From: DATKYQ01 sp035528415
Lineage (GTDB): Bacteria; Myxococcota; B64-G9
Length of the DNA stretch: 64,000 bases
Reading direction: 5' to 3'
Assembly (NCBI GenBank): GCA_035528415.1
Contig: DATKYQ010000025.1
Location: forward strand, 62,001-126,000
Of this stretch, positions 25,068 through 33,600 are shown in pieces. Numbering within the stretch: position 1 is the first letter of the stretch; every line of letters starts with the position of its first letter. The position numbers and the translations under genes were made by a program. The notes under the pieces are model-generated. The model was not told the origin of the DNA. It did not search any database and saw only the letters and a program-made list of their open reading frames with translations.

Positions 25068-25541
25068 ATGAAAATCCTTGTTGCCGACGACGACAGGTTC
25101 TTCCTGCAAGTGATAAAAGACATTCTCGCGGGTGCAGGTCATGAAGTCATCCTGGCGGGCTCGGGTCCCGAGGCGCTGGATAGGATCATGAAAGAGGGGC
25201 CGGACCTGATCATTCTAGATGTGCTCATGCCCGGCATGTTGGGAACGGAGCTGAGCGAAAAGCTGCGGCATTACAGCAGTTCGGCCGGCCTTCCCATACT
25301 GCTGACGAGTTCGTTCATTCCCCGGGGGCCGGGTTCGGAGGGAGGTCACGAGGAGTTCCTGGCGGATGACTTCATACAAAAACCGTTCGAACCGGAGGAG
25401 TTGCTGGCATGCATCGATCGACTCGCCCATTCGGGCTCCAAGTTCTCCCACCTGGGAAATCACCACCCGCCCGCGCCGGCGCCCAAGAAAATGATTGTGT
25501 TCGAGAATGTGGAGAATAATGGGGACGACGACGATCGTTGA
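25068..25541 (+). CDS. Single-domain response regulator, module copy B
   Basis: 157 residues from the ATG at 25068; a weak AAGAAGG lies upstream. The receiver has ADDD, phosphoacceptor D in LIILDVLMPG and K in IQKPF. A 25-residue tail is His/Pro-rich (NHHPPAPAPKK), then acidic. It is a paralogue of the receiver at 23695, including its leader. The 161 bp before it (24907-25067) hold only that duplicated leader. Confidence 0.85.
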   Translation: MKILVADDDRFFLQVIKDILAGAGHEVILAGSGPEALDRIMKEGPDLIILDVLMPGMLGTELSEKLRHYSSSAGLPILLTSSFIPRGPGSEGGHEEFLADDFIQKPFEPEELLACIDRLAHSGSKFSHLGNHHPPAPAPKKMIVFENVENNGDDDDR

Positions 25542-25595
25542 TCGGGCGATCGGGCCTGCGACCTTTCTGTAACACCACGGCGTGGATAGCTCGAC

Positions 25596-25644
25596 CCGAT
25601 TGACACGGGAGCCCGGTCAGTGGTTTGTTATAACAATGAAATTC
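25596..25644 (+). repeat. 49-bp duplicated intergenic element, copy B
   Basis: Copy of the element at 23595-23643. Here it precedes the decayed PilZ-receiver copy rather than a receiver gene, so the module order was rearranged. The -10-like stretch reads TGTTATAAC, which is closer to an extended -10 than in copy A. Confidence 0.6.
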
Positions 25645-25666
25645 AACAAATTAGGCGGCCATTTTC

Positions 25667-25919
25667 TTGGATGACTTCAAAGAACGCAGAATAGCGGGAA
25701 ACCATTCGCGGTCGGCGAGCAGCTTACCTTCGACATATCGTTTCCGGGCCTGCTCTCGGCGATTCGTTGTCTCGGCGAGGTTCGCTGGCTCAGGGCGCCC
25801 GAGGCGGCCTACTCGGCCGGCGCCGATCTGTACCTCGAAAAGCCGGTATTGCTGAACCAACTTTTCAAGTCCATGGGACTCCTGCTCGGGCTGAAGAAGG
25901 ATGAAGAGAAGCTGACATG
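25667..25919 (+). pseudogene. Decayed PilZ-receiver gene, module copy B
   Basis: It begins TTG-GAT-GAC-TTC (MDDFKERR), matching the start of the intact gene at 24118. Then, in a shifted frame, it continues with PFAVGEQLTFDISFPGLLS, matching intact residues from about 48, and ends with the receiver tail AGADLYLEKPVLLNQLF. Two internal deletions are visible. The second joins PEAA to AYSAGAD and would remove 438 bp relative to the intact copy, where GGCAGCC occurs at both deletion ends (24357-24363 and 24795-24801). The first deletion breaks the frame. The stop overlaps the start of the next gene (ATGA at 25917-25920), which shows the original operon arrangement. Confidence 0.85.
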
Positions 25920-26615
25920 ACCAACATCTTTGTCGTACCCAAGAATCTACTTCCACCAGAATCCACAGAATCGCTCCTGAGCCGCCGAACCCTGACGGTT
26001 CACTCGGTAGCCTCGGCGGAAGAAGCCCTCTCGAGCGCACGGAAGTGGCAGCCTGCGCTGATCCTTTTCAGCTCCCGTTTACCGCGGATGGGGGTCCGGA
26101 AATTCTGCCAGTCAGTGCGAACGAACCCGGATCTGAAGAAGGCCAAACTGGTCATGCTGACCGAACGGGTCGGTGAAAACGTCGAGGACTTCTGCGACAT
26201 GCAGCTCGACGGCCACCTGGTGAACCCCGTGGACGTCAGCCAGCTCTACCAGACTGTAGCGGGCCTGTTGAACATCCGCCTGCGAGACAAGAAGCGGGTC
26301 GCGGTGGAATTGATCGCCAGGATGGACATCCTGAGCAAGGACAATGACGAGGATGTCGGTACGACCGTCAACATCCTGAATCTGAGCGAATCGGGCATGC
26401 TGCTCGAATCGCCCGTGCTTTTGCCCGTGGGTTCTCTGGGCCGGATGCGTTTCTATCTTCCTGGCGACAACGGGCAACTCTCTATCTACTCCATCGTTCG
26501 GATGCTGGCGGACGAGATCATGCTGCACTACGGCATCGAGTTCGTGGCCATGATGAAAAGCGAGAAGCAGCGGCTCAAGGACTTCGTCGAGGAGAATGCG
26601 GCCGATGAGGTATGA
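25917..26615 (+). CDS. Degenerate receiver fused to a PilZ domain
   Basis: 232 residues. The N-terminal half has the receiver fold but lacks every active-site residue: no acidic pair (IFVVPKN), Ser in place of the phosphoacceptor Asp (LILFSSRLPRMG) and Asn in place of Lys (HLVNPVD). The PilZ domain (about 118-225) keeps RDKKR and NLSESG, so c-di-GMP binding is likely. It reverses the PilZ-receiver order of the upstream gene. The ATG lies inside the stop of the decayed copy. It is followed 30 bp later by the Hsp70-like gene, so the two may be co-transcribed. Confidence 0.85.
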   Translation: MTNIFVVPKNLLPPESTESLLSRRTLTVHSVASAEEALSSARKWQPALILFSSRLPRMGVRKFCQSVRTNPDLKKAKLVMLTERVGENVEDFCDMQLDGHLVNPVDVSQLYQTVAGLLNIRLRDKKRVAVELIARMDILSKDNDEDVGTTVNILNLSESGMLLESPVLLPVGSLGRMRFYLPGDNGQLSIYSIVRMLADEIMLHYGIEFVAMMKSEKQRLKDFVEENAADEV

Positions 26616-26645
26616 CGCCCGGACGGCCGCAAGGGGAGATTTCTG

Positions 26646-27764
26646 ATGAAAAATGTCGGTATCGACCTCGGAACCACCAACACGGTGGCTGCCATTGATG
26701 CGGGGATATTTGACATCGATCAGCAGGGCGGTCCACTGCTTCCCTCTGTTGTCGCCTTCCCTCCAAGCGGCATCCGGCTGGTCGGGACGAAGGCGAGCAG
26801 GAGACGCCCCATCGACCCGAAAAATACTATTTTTTCCGCCAAGCGGCTGATCGGAAGAAAATGGTATTCGGCCGGCTCCAAAGAGTTCCAGAGACGCTAC
26901 GATTTCGATCTGGTTGAGGAAAAAGACGGCGGGTCGAGTTTCAAGACCCGAGCCGGTCTCTTCAATCCGATCGACATCGCCACGTTCATTATTCAGAGAG
27001 TGTGCGACTATTCGTCGTTCGATTCCGGTGAACTTGCCTGCATCATCGCCGTTCCCTCTATGTTCGGCGACGCGGAACGCAAGGCCACCATGGAGGCTGG
27101 CGAACAGGCCTGCTTGGCGGATGTCAAGATCATCGACGAGCCGACGGCCGTCACGCTGGCCTATCTGAACAAGCGCGGGGAGAATGCCGGGCGCGCCGCC
27201 GTCTACGATTTCGGTGGCGGCACCTTCGACCTGGCGATCGTCGAGTACAACGGCGGGAAGCTGCGGGTTCTCGGTTACGGCGGTGATTTGTACCTCGGCG
27301 GCGACGACATCGACAAGGGCCTGGCCGACTGGGCGGCGGCCGAGGTTCTGGCGACACACCACTGGGATCTACGGGGAGACAATGCTGTTTTTTCACGTCT
27401 GGTTACCGAGTGCGAGCAGGCAAAGATCCGGCTGTCTGAGGAGAATCAGACCCGGATCGACCTGACCCGGGTCGACCCCGCTTCCCCGACTGCGTCGATC
27501 AAGCTGCTGATCACCAGGGATCTCATGGAGAAACTGGCAAACGAGTTGGTCGGCCGGACGTTCGTTGTGTGCGACGAGGTGCTCAGGGTCGCCGGCCTGA
27601 AGGCGCGGGACCTGGATGCCCTGTTCGTGTCCGGGGGGACGACCCTGTCGCCCCTGATAAGCCGTCAGGTGGAGAAATACTTCGGGAGACCAATCGATTA
27701 CGCCTACCATCCCATGCACATTGTCGCCATCGGGGCCAGCCTCGCCGCGGGTCGGGTTTCTTGA
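26646..27764 (+). CDS. Hsp70-like ATPase, nucleotide-binding domain only
   Basis: 372 residues, against about 610-640 for DnaK. It contains the actin-like ATPase with phosphate-1 GIDLGTTNT, phosphate-2 YDFGGGTFDLAI, connect-2-like EPTAVTLAYL and the adenosine motif FVSGGTTLSPLI. The frame ends where the interdomain linker and substrate-binding domain would begin. A natural stop and the neighbouring gene leave no room for a lost C-terminus. It may be a scaffold or regulator rather than a folding chaperone. The preceding REC-PilZ gene, 30 bp upstream, suggests a c-di-GMP-linked role. Confidence 0.88.
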   Translation: MKNVGIDLGTTNTVAAIDAGIFDIDQQGGPLLPSVVAFPPSGIRLVGTKASRRRPIDPKNTIFSAKRLIGRKWYSAGSKEFQRRYDFDLVEEKDGGSSFKTRAGLFNPIDIATFIIQRVCDYSSFDSGELACIIAVPSMFGDAERKATMEAGEQACLADVKIIDEPTAVTLAYLNKRGENAGRAAVYDFGGGTFDLAIVEYNGGKLRVLGYGGDLYLGGDDIDKGLADWAAAEVLATHHWDLRGDNAVFSRLVTECEQAKIRLSEENQTRIDLTRVDPASPTASIKLLITRDLMEKLANELVGRTFVVCDEVLRVAGLKARDLDALFVSGGTTLSPLISRQVEKYFGRPIDYAYHPMHIVAIGASLAAGRVS

Positions 27765-27837
27765 CGCTACGCTGCGTTTGACTTACGATCCTGCCTGTAT
27801 CTCGCTCGCGCTCTCGGCAGCGCCTTTAGAGGTTTGC

Positions 27838-28455
27838 ATGTTGGTTCTGGCTTCCGCGTCACCCAGGAGAAAAGAGCTGTTGGCCATGGCCGGCGTTTCG
27901 TTTATTGTGATTCCAGCCGGGATCGCCGAGCGACCGCTGCCGGGCGAGGGAGCGGGGAGCTTCAGCGCCAGGGCCGCCCGGGAAAAGGCGCAGGCGGTCC
28001 GGCGACGAGAGGCGAGTGCCTGGGTACTGGGGGCCGATACCACGGTCGTTTTGGACGGCGCGATCCTCGGCAAGCCCGCGGACGAAAACGAGGCCGGGCG
28101 CATGTTGCGGGCGCTTTCGGGGCGCGAGCATCGGGTGCTGACCGCCGTGGCTCTGCTCAAACCCGACGGGGCGCTCTTCGGCGAACGCCTGCTGCAGACC
28201 CGGGTGAGATTTCGCAGGCTCTCAGAAGCACTGATCGAGTGTTACACCGCAACGGGCGAGCCGCGGGACAAGGCCGGCGCTTACGGCATCCAGGGCCGCG
28301 GGGCGATGCTGGTCGAGTCCATAGACGGCTCCTATACCAACATCGTTGGCCTGCCGCTGCCCGAGACGCTCGAGATGCTCGAAGACGCCGGACTCTGGCA
28401 GCCCTTGGCAGGCGGCGCGAAAAACCGCACGGCGCCGATGGCGGCCCGAAGCTGA
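27838..28455 (+). CDS. maf: Maf-family nucleoside triphosphate pyrophosphatase
   Basis: 205 residues from the ATG at 27838 (GAGG upstream). It has the Maf signature LASASPRRKELL at the N-terminus, GADTTVVLDG in the middle, and GEPRDKAGAYGIQGRG near the end. Maf proteins hydrolyse dTTP, UTP or modified nucleotides to monophosphates and influence division. The 12-bp gap to the DivIVA-like gene suggests a division-related operon. Confidence 0.93.
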   Translation: MLVLASASPRRKELLAMAGVSFIVIPAGIAERPLPGEGAGSFSARAAREKAQAVRRREASAWVLGADTTVVLDGAILGKPADENEAGRMLRALSGREHRVLTAVALLKPDGALFGERLLQTRVRFRRLSEALIECYTATGEPRDKAGAYGIQGRGAMLVESIDGSYTNIVGLPLPETLEMLEDAGLWQPLAGGAKNRTAPMAARS

Positions 28456-28467
28456 AAGGAGATCGTC

Positions 28468-29289
28468 GTGAAGATCACTCCGATAGACATTCGCCAGCAG
28501 CAGTTCGGCAAGGCTTTCAGGGGCCTCGACTCGCGCGAAGTCGATTCATTCTTGAACCTCATAGGCGACGAGCTCGAGGCCGTTCTGCGCCAGAACAACC
28601 ACCTCAAAGAAGAACTGGCGCGCAGCAGCCGGATCGTCGACGAATATCACGATCGGGAACGCGCATTAAAAGAGACCATGATCACAGCTCAGAAGATCAC
28701 CGACGACATCAAGGAGAACGCCCGCAAGGAGGCCGAGGTGATCCTTTCGCAGGCCGAGCTACAGGCCGAGAGGATCGTCCGGGCCGCCAACGATCGCCTG
28801 GTGAAAATCATCGAGGACATCAACGAGGTCAAGCGCCAACGCGAGCAACTGCACGCCAACCTGGGGGGTATCATCCAGTCACACCGCAAGCTGCTTCACG
28901 AGGTGGACGAGGATAAGGCCGAGGCGCTCTTCATCAGCAGCGAAGAGCTGCGCCAGCGGCGCGCCCGGCTGCACGCGGCCATCCAGGAGGCTCTCGAGGC
29001 CCAGGCCAATCTTCTGGGTCTCGACCGCGACCACGAAAACGAGGAACTGCGCGAAGAAGTCGAACGCCTGCAACGCCTGCGCACCAATCTCCTGTCGCGT
29101 ATCCAGGGAGTGATCGACACGCACACCAAGTTGCTCGAGGTGCGCGAAGAGACAGAGGGACGCGCGATTTTCAAGCTGGAAGAGACCAGCCTCAAGGTCT
29201 TGAAGCGACCCGAATGCAATCCCGCGCGGTCCGAAGCCAAAAAAGACGCCCAGACCGACGCGGCCCCCGAAGAGATGGAAGGCCGTTGA
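28468..29289 (+). CDS. DivIVA-domain coiled-coil protein
   Basis: 273 residues from a GTG start with AAAGGAG at 28455-28461. The N-terminus is the DivIVA lipid-binding segment: ITPIDIRQQQFGKAFRGLDSREVDSFL. The rest (about 35-245) is nearly continuous coiled coil. DivIVA proteins gather at curved membranes and recruit division or polarity factors. They are best known in Gram-positive cells but also occur in deltaproteobacteria. Its last bases overlap the DUF167 gene start (TTGA at 29286-29289). Confidence 0.88.
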   Translation: MKITPIDIRQQQFGKAFRGLDSREVDSFLNLIGDELEAVLRQNNHLKEELARSSRIVDEYHDRERALKETMITAQKITDDIKENARKEAEVILSQAELQAERIVRAANDRLVKIIEDINEVKRQREQLHANLGGIIQSHRKLLHEVDEDKAEALFISSEELRQRRARLHAAIQEALEAQANLLGLDRDHENEELREEVERLQRLRTNLLSRIQGVIDTHTKLLEVREETEGRAIFKLEETSLKVLKRPECNPARSEAKKDAQTDAAPEEMEGR

Positions 29290-29606
29290 AAGAAGCGCCC
29301 CGGCATGAGGCTGCAGACAGGGTCTATCTGCGGCGGGAGAAGTCCGGCGCTTGGCTGCTGATGTTGTGGGTGCAGCCGAACAGCGCGCGATCCGCTCTTG
29401 CCGGACTGCACGGCGATCGGCTGAAGGTCAGGCTGGCCGCACCTCCCCTGGACGGCAAGGCCAATAAAGAACTCGTGCGTTTCCTTTCGCGGGCCCTGGA
29501 TGTGCCGCGGAAAAACATCGAGATTACCGTCGGGCTCGGCGCGCGGGGAAAAACCGTGCGTGTAATCGACCTCGACCCGGACGCCCTTGGGGCGCGCCTG
29601 CCGTAA
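29286..29606 (+). CDS. DUF167 (YggU/YggU-like) family protein
   Basis: 106 residues from a TTG overlapping the DivIVA-like stop, with GGAAGG before it. The signature VQPNSARSALAGLHGDRLKVRLAAPPLDGKANKEL is cut here by its core motifs: P-x-S-x(2), G-x(2)-LKVRL, AAPPLDGKANK. The end, GARGKTVRV, is also typical. The family has no settled function; it often lies with maf, divIVA or yggT genes, as here. Translation is coupled to the DivIVA-like gene. Confidence 0.9.
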   Translation: MKEAPRHEAADRVYLRREKSGAWLLMLWVQPNSARSALAGLHGDRLKVRLAAPPLDGKANKELVRFLSRALDVPRKNIEITVGLGARGKTVRVIDLDPDALGARLP

Positions 29607-29645
29607 ATTCGCGGCCGCGAGCCCCAGAGTGTCAACCGGACCGTC

Positions 29646-30581
29646 ATGTCACCGGCATTCCTTCTTTTCCTGGCCATGGCGCAAGTCGGCTGGGCGCCTC
29701 CAGCTTTCTTAGACGGCCGGCTGCCGGGTGAACACTTCGTGATCCTGTTTCGCGAGCGTCACCGGCCGCTGGCCGAAGAGCTGAAAGTTTCCGCCGAGAA
29801 TACCCGCGCCAGGATTGTTTCCGACCTGGGCGCCCCCGGTTCCGAGGGCGGCACCAGCGTCTGCCTGTTGCAGGATTTCGACGACATGCAGGCCGCGGCG
29901 CCGCGAGGTATGAGCATCCCGATCTGGGCCAGCGGCCTCGCTTTCCCGGCATACAACCTGATCTTTCTGCGGCTGGTGAGCCCCTCCGCATCGGATGTCG
30001 ATCTGGACAAACTGTTCGCCCACGAGTTGGCCCACCTCGCCCTGGCGCATGCCCTGGGCCCGGTGACGATCCCACGCTGGTTCAATGAGGGCTTCGCTAT
30101 GTACCAATCCGACGAGTGGTCGTTCGAAAGGACGCGCATACTGGCCTCGGGCGTAATCTCGAACCGCATATTCTCGCTGGAGGCTCTCACCGATGCCTTC
30201 CCGGAAAAGGTCGCCGACATCAGGTTAGCCTATGCTCAGAGTATCGACTTCGTCAGCTTCTTGCTCGAAAAGAAGGGCCGGGCGGGCTTCGGGCGCTTGA
30301 TTCGCCTGCTGGCCGGGGGGCTCGGATTTTTAGCTGCTCTCGAGGAAGCCTATGATACCTCGCTTGCCTCCCTCGAAGACGAGTGGCATACCGATCTCAG
30401 GCTGCGCTTCACCTGGATACCGCTATTGACCGGTACCGCCAGCCTGTGGTTCATCGTCAGTCTGGTTTTCATCCTGGCCTACATCAGGAGAAGACGCCGC
30501 TGGCGCCGGGAACTCGAGCGTCTGGCAGCGGAAGATCTCTCATCCTGCCCTTGGCCGTGGCCGCCGGGAGATCTTGAATAG
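29646..30581 (+). CDS. Membrane-anchored gluzincin metallopeptidase (MA family)
   Basis: 311 residues. A short N-terminal hydrophobic segment may be a signal sequence. The zinc site is HELAH at 126-130 with the third ligand E148 in WFNEGFA, the classical gluzincin arrangement. A transmembrane helix lies at about 258-282 (SLWFIVSLVFILAYI) followed by a basic tail (RRRRRWRR), placing the catalytic domain outside the cytoplasm. The substrate is unknown. It lies in the maf-divIVA direction 39 bp downstream and may share transcription. Confidence 0.85.
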   Translation: MSPAFLLFLAMAQVGWAPPAFLDGRLPGEHFVILFRERHRPLAEELKVSAENTRARIVSDLGAPGSEGGTSVCLLQDFDDMQAAAPRGMSIPIWASGLAFPAYNLIFLRLVSPSASDVDLDKLFAHELAHLALAHALGPVTIPRWFNEGFAMYQSDEWSFERTRILASGVISNRIFSLEALTDAFPEKVADIRLAYAQSIDFVSFLLEKKGRAGFGRLIRLLAGGLGFLAALEEAYDTSLASLEDEWHTDLRLRFTWIPLLTGTASLWFIVSLVFILAYIRRRRRWRRELERLAAEDLSSCPWPWPPGDLE

Positions 30582-30628
30582 TGCTAAACAGTTGTGGTAC
30601 ACCAGTACCCTTGAAGCCTCAATAATTG

Positions 30629-30656
30629 GTGAACGCTCCCAGGCGGGTTCGTTCAC
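30629..30656. repeat. Inverted repeat GTGAACG-N14-CGTTCAC before the TPR gene
   Basis: Perfect 7-bp arms at 30629-30635 and 30650-30656 lie 18 bp before the start of the giant TPR gene. The site could be an operator or a leader hairpin that limits ribosome access, since GGAGGG at 30662-30667 is just beyond it. Confidence 0.4.
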
Positions 30657-30674
30657 GAGTCGGAGGGTGTCTCG

Positions 30675-33600
30675 ATGACCGATAATCGCGATAATCCCGA
30701 TGGACCCGAAGAACAAGATGCAATCGCCACGGGTAACGGGGATGCGGTGCATGACGACGGGGACGCAGCGCAGGAGAACATGGAGCACGAGTTCTTCGCC
30801 CACGATCAGGAATCCGCGCCGGAGGAAGATGCCGGCGAGCCTGCCCGGGAAGGCGATGACATCCCCGAAGGCGAGGAAGCAGGAGAGCCTCCAGAGATCG
30901 AAGCCAGCCAGGCCGAAAGCCCGGCGATCGCAGCAAGAATCGACGTGCAACTCGTCTCCGGGGCCGGCGGGAACACCCTGCCCATCCCGGGCGGACCGGG
31001 CAGCCACCCGGCACCGTTCGATCCGCGCCAGGCGCCCGCCTGGCAGGCGCTTCTGGCCGAGTACGAGCGGGAAATAGCGGTCATAGGCGAGGTACCGGCC
31101 GCGGCTACGCTCTACTACGAATCGGGAAAAATCTGGGAAGAAAAACTGGCCCAACCGCGAAATGCATGGAATTGCTATAACAAGGCATTCCAGCTGCGGC
31201 CCGGGCTGATACCCAACATCCGCGCCGCCGGGCGCCTGGCAAGCCAGGTGGGCAACTGGAATGTGGCGGTGCAGATCATCGAATCCGAGATCGAGGCCAT
31301 TTCCGACATGCGGGAAAAAGCCTTTCTGTATCATCGGCGCGGGCTGATCCTCGAGGAGAAGCTCGGCAAGATCGAGGAGGCCGGGCAAGCATACCAGGCC
31401 GGAATCGATTTGGCGTCGGACAACATCGAGCTGCTCAAGCAGAAAGAACGCCTGGCAATTTCCGCCGCCGACTGGCAAACCGTGCTTCAGGTTCGCCTGA
31501 GAATTCTCGAGATGATCGACGATCCGCCTGTCGCTATGCAGATCCTGCTGGGCTGCGCCCGGATCCAGAGGATTAATTTCGACAACGACCGGGAGGCCGA
31601 AAAGCTGTACCGGCGTGTCCTCGAAAGCGACCCACAAAACATCCTGGCTCTTGACGCGCTGCAAGAGCACTATGCGAAATTCGGGCCGGTCGAGATGCTG
31701 CTCGAAGTCGTCGAGAAACAAGCCGCGGTGACACCCGATCCGCCCAGCGCCGTGTGGCTGCTCTATCGGGCCGCCCGCCTGCTGCGGGAGCGAATCGGGG
31801 ACGAAGACCGGGCCATAGAAACCCTTTCCCGCGCGCTGGTGCTTTCGCCCGGCAACCACATGCTGCTGGCCGAAATGGCCGCCATCTACGAAAACCTGAT
31901 GCGCTGGCAGGAGCTGGTTGGAACGTATGAGCAGATGGTCGAGGTCATCTCCGACCGCCAGGAAAAAGTCTCGATCTACTTCAAGCTGGGCTCGATCTGG
32001 GAAGAGAAGCTATTCAACGAGGACCAGGCCATCGCCAACTACCGCAAGGTGGTCGAGTTGAGCCCCAACTACCTGCCCGCCCTGCAGGCGCTGGGCAAGC
32101 TGTTCTACCGCAAGGGTCAATGGGACGACCTGGTGCGCATGTACGAGGTCGAGATTCGCGAAACTGAGGACGCCAAGCAGAAGGCAGTCAAGCTCTACAA
32201 GCTGGCCGAGATCCTCTCAGAGCGCCTCAGCCGTGACGAGGATGCCATCGGGAAGCTCGAGCAATGTCTCGAATTCAGTCCCGGCTACCTGCCGGCTTTA
32301 AAGACCTTGGGTAACCTGTACTCCAAGTACAACCGTTGGGAGTCGCTGATACACATGTACGAGCGCGAACTCGATGTAACCCGGGATCACGACCAGTCGA
32401 TCTTCCTGCTGGACAAGATCGGCAGCCTCTGGGAAGAGAAGCTCAACAACATCGACCAGGCCATCGAGACTTACAAGCGACTACTCGAGATCTCTCCCAA
32501 CTACCTGCCGGCCATCCGAACGCTCGGCAAGCTTTTCGTGCGCGCCGACAAGTGGGAGGAAATGATCCAGATCAACGAACTCGAGGCCCAGTTGATCAAC
32601 GACCAGAAGCAGGTGGTCTCACTGCTGCACCGTAACGGCGAGATATATGAGGAAAAGCTCAACGACAAAGACAAGGCCATCGAGACCTACAAGAAGGTGC
32701 TCGCTCTTTCTCCGGCCTACCTCCCGGCGCTGCAGAGCCTGGGCCGCCTGTACTTCATCAAGGGCCGCTGGGACGACCTGATCGCCATGCACCGCCAGGA
32801 AATCGAAGTAACCCTGAACGAGGACAAGCAGATTACCCTGCTCTACAAGATAGGCGAACTCTATGAAGAGAAGCTCGTCCAGGAGGACAAGGCGGTTGTT
32901 GTCTACCAGGAGGTTCTGCGGATCAAGGACACGAACTTCCCCGCCATGAAAGCCCTGATTCGCATCTACACAAATAAGCGCGACTGGGAGAACTTGATCG
33001 CCATTCACGAGAAGGAGGCCACCGTTCTCGATGATCCCCGGCAGAAGGCGCTGTCCCTCTTCCGGGTGGCCGAGATTTACGAGAATCATCTTTCGCTGCC
33101 GGAAAAGGCCACCGAGGTACTGCAAAACTTGCTGCAGATTGTGTCCGACGACACTCCCGCGATCCGCTCGCTCGGGCGCCTATACACGGCCGCCGAGGAC
33201 TGGCGCGGATTGCTTTCGATTTACGAGCTGGAGATCAAGAACGCTTCTTCCGAAAGCCGGCGGGCGCAGATCTACGGCCGCATGGCGGATGTATATGCCT
33301 CTCGAGTCAACGACCTGGTACGGGCTACCGAGTGCTACGAGAACATCCTGGCTATCAAGCCGGATCACCTGCAGTCGTTCGAGGCGCTCGAGCGCATCTA
33401 CATCAGCCAGCGCAACTACACGGCTCTGGCAAGGATCTACGAGGCCTCCTCTCGGCACTCATCAGATCCCCGCCTGCGCCTTGCGTTCCAGTCGCAGATC
33501 GCCGATCTCAAGGAGAATCGACTCCAACCGCCGCAGAACGCGGGCGAGAATCACCTCAAGATGATTGAGATCGATCCGACCCATCCCGACGCGATCAGGT

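Noticed and set aside
26112..27362. 416-codon open frame antisense to the PilZ and Hsp70 genes
   Set aside because: The plus strand carries recognisable PilZ and Hsp70 motifs; the antisense product has none.
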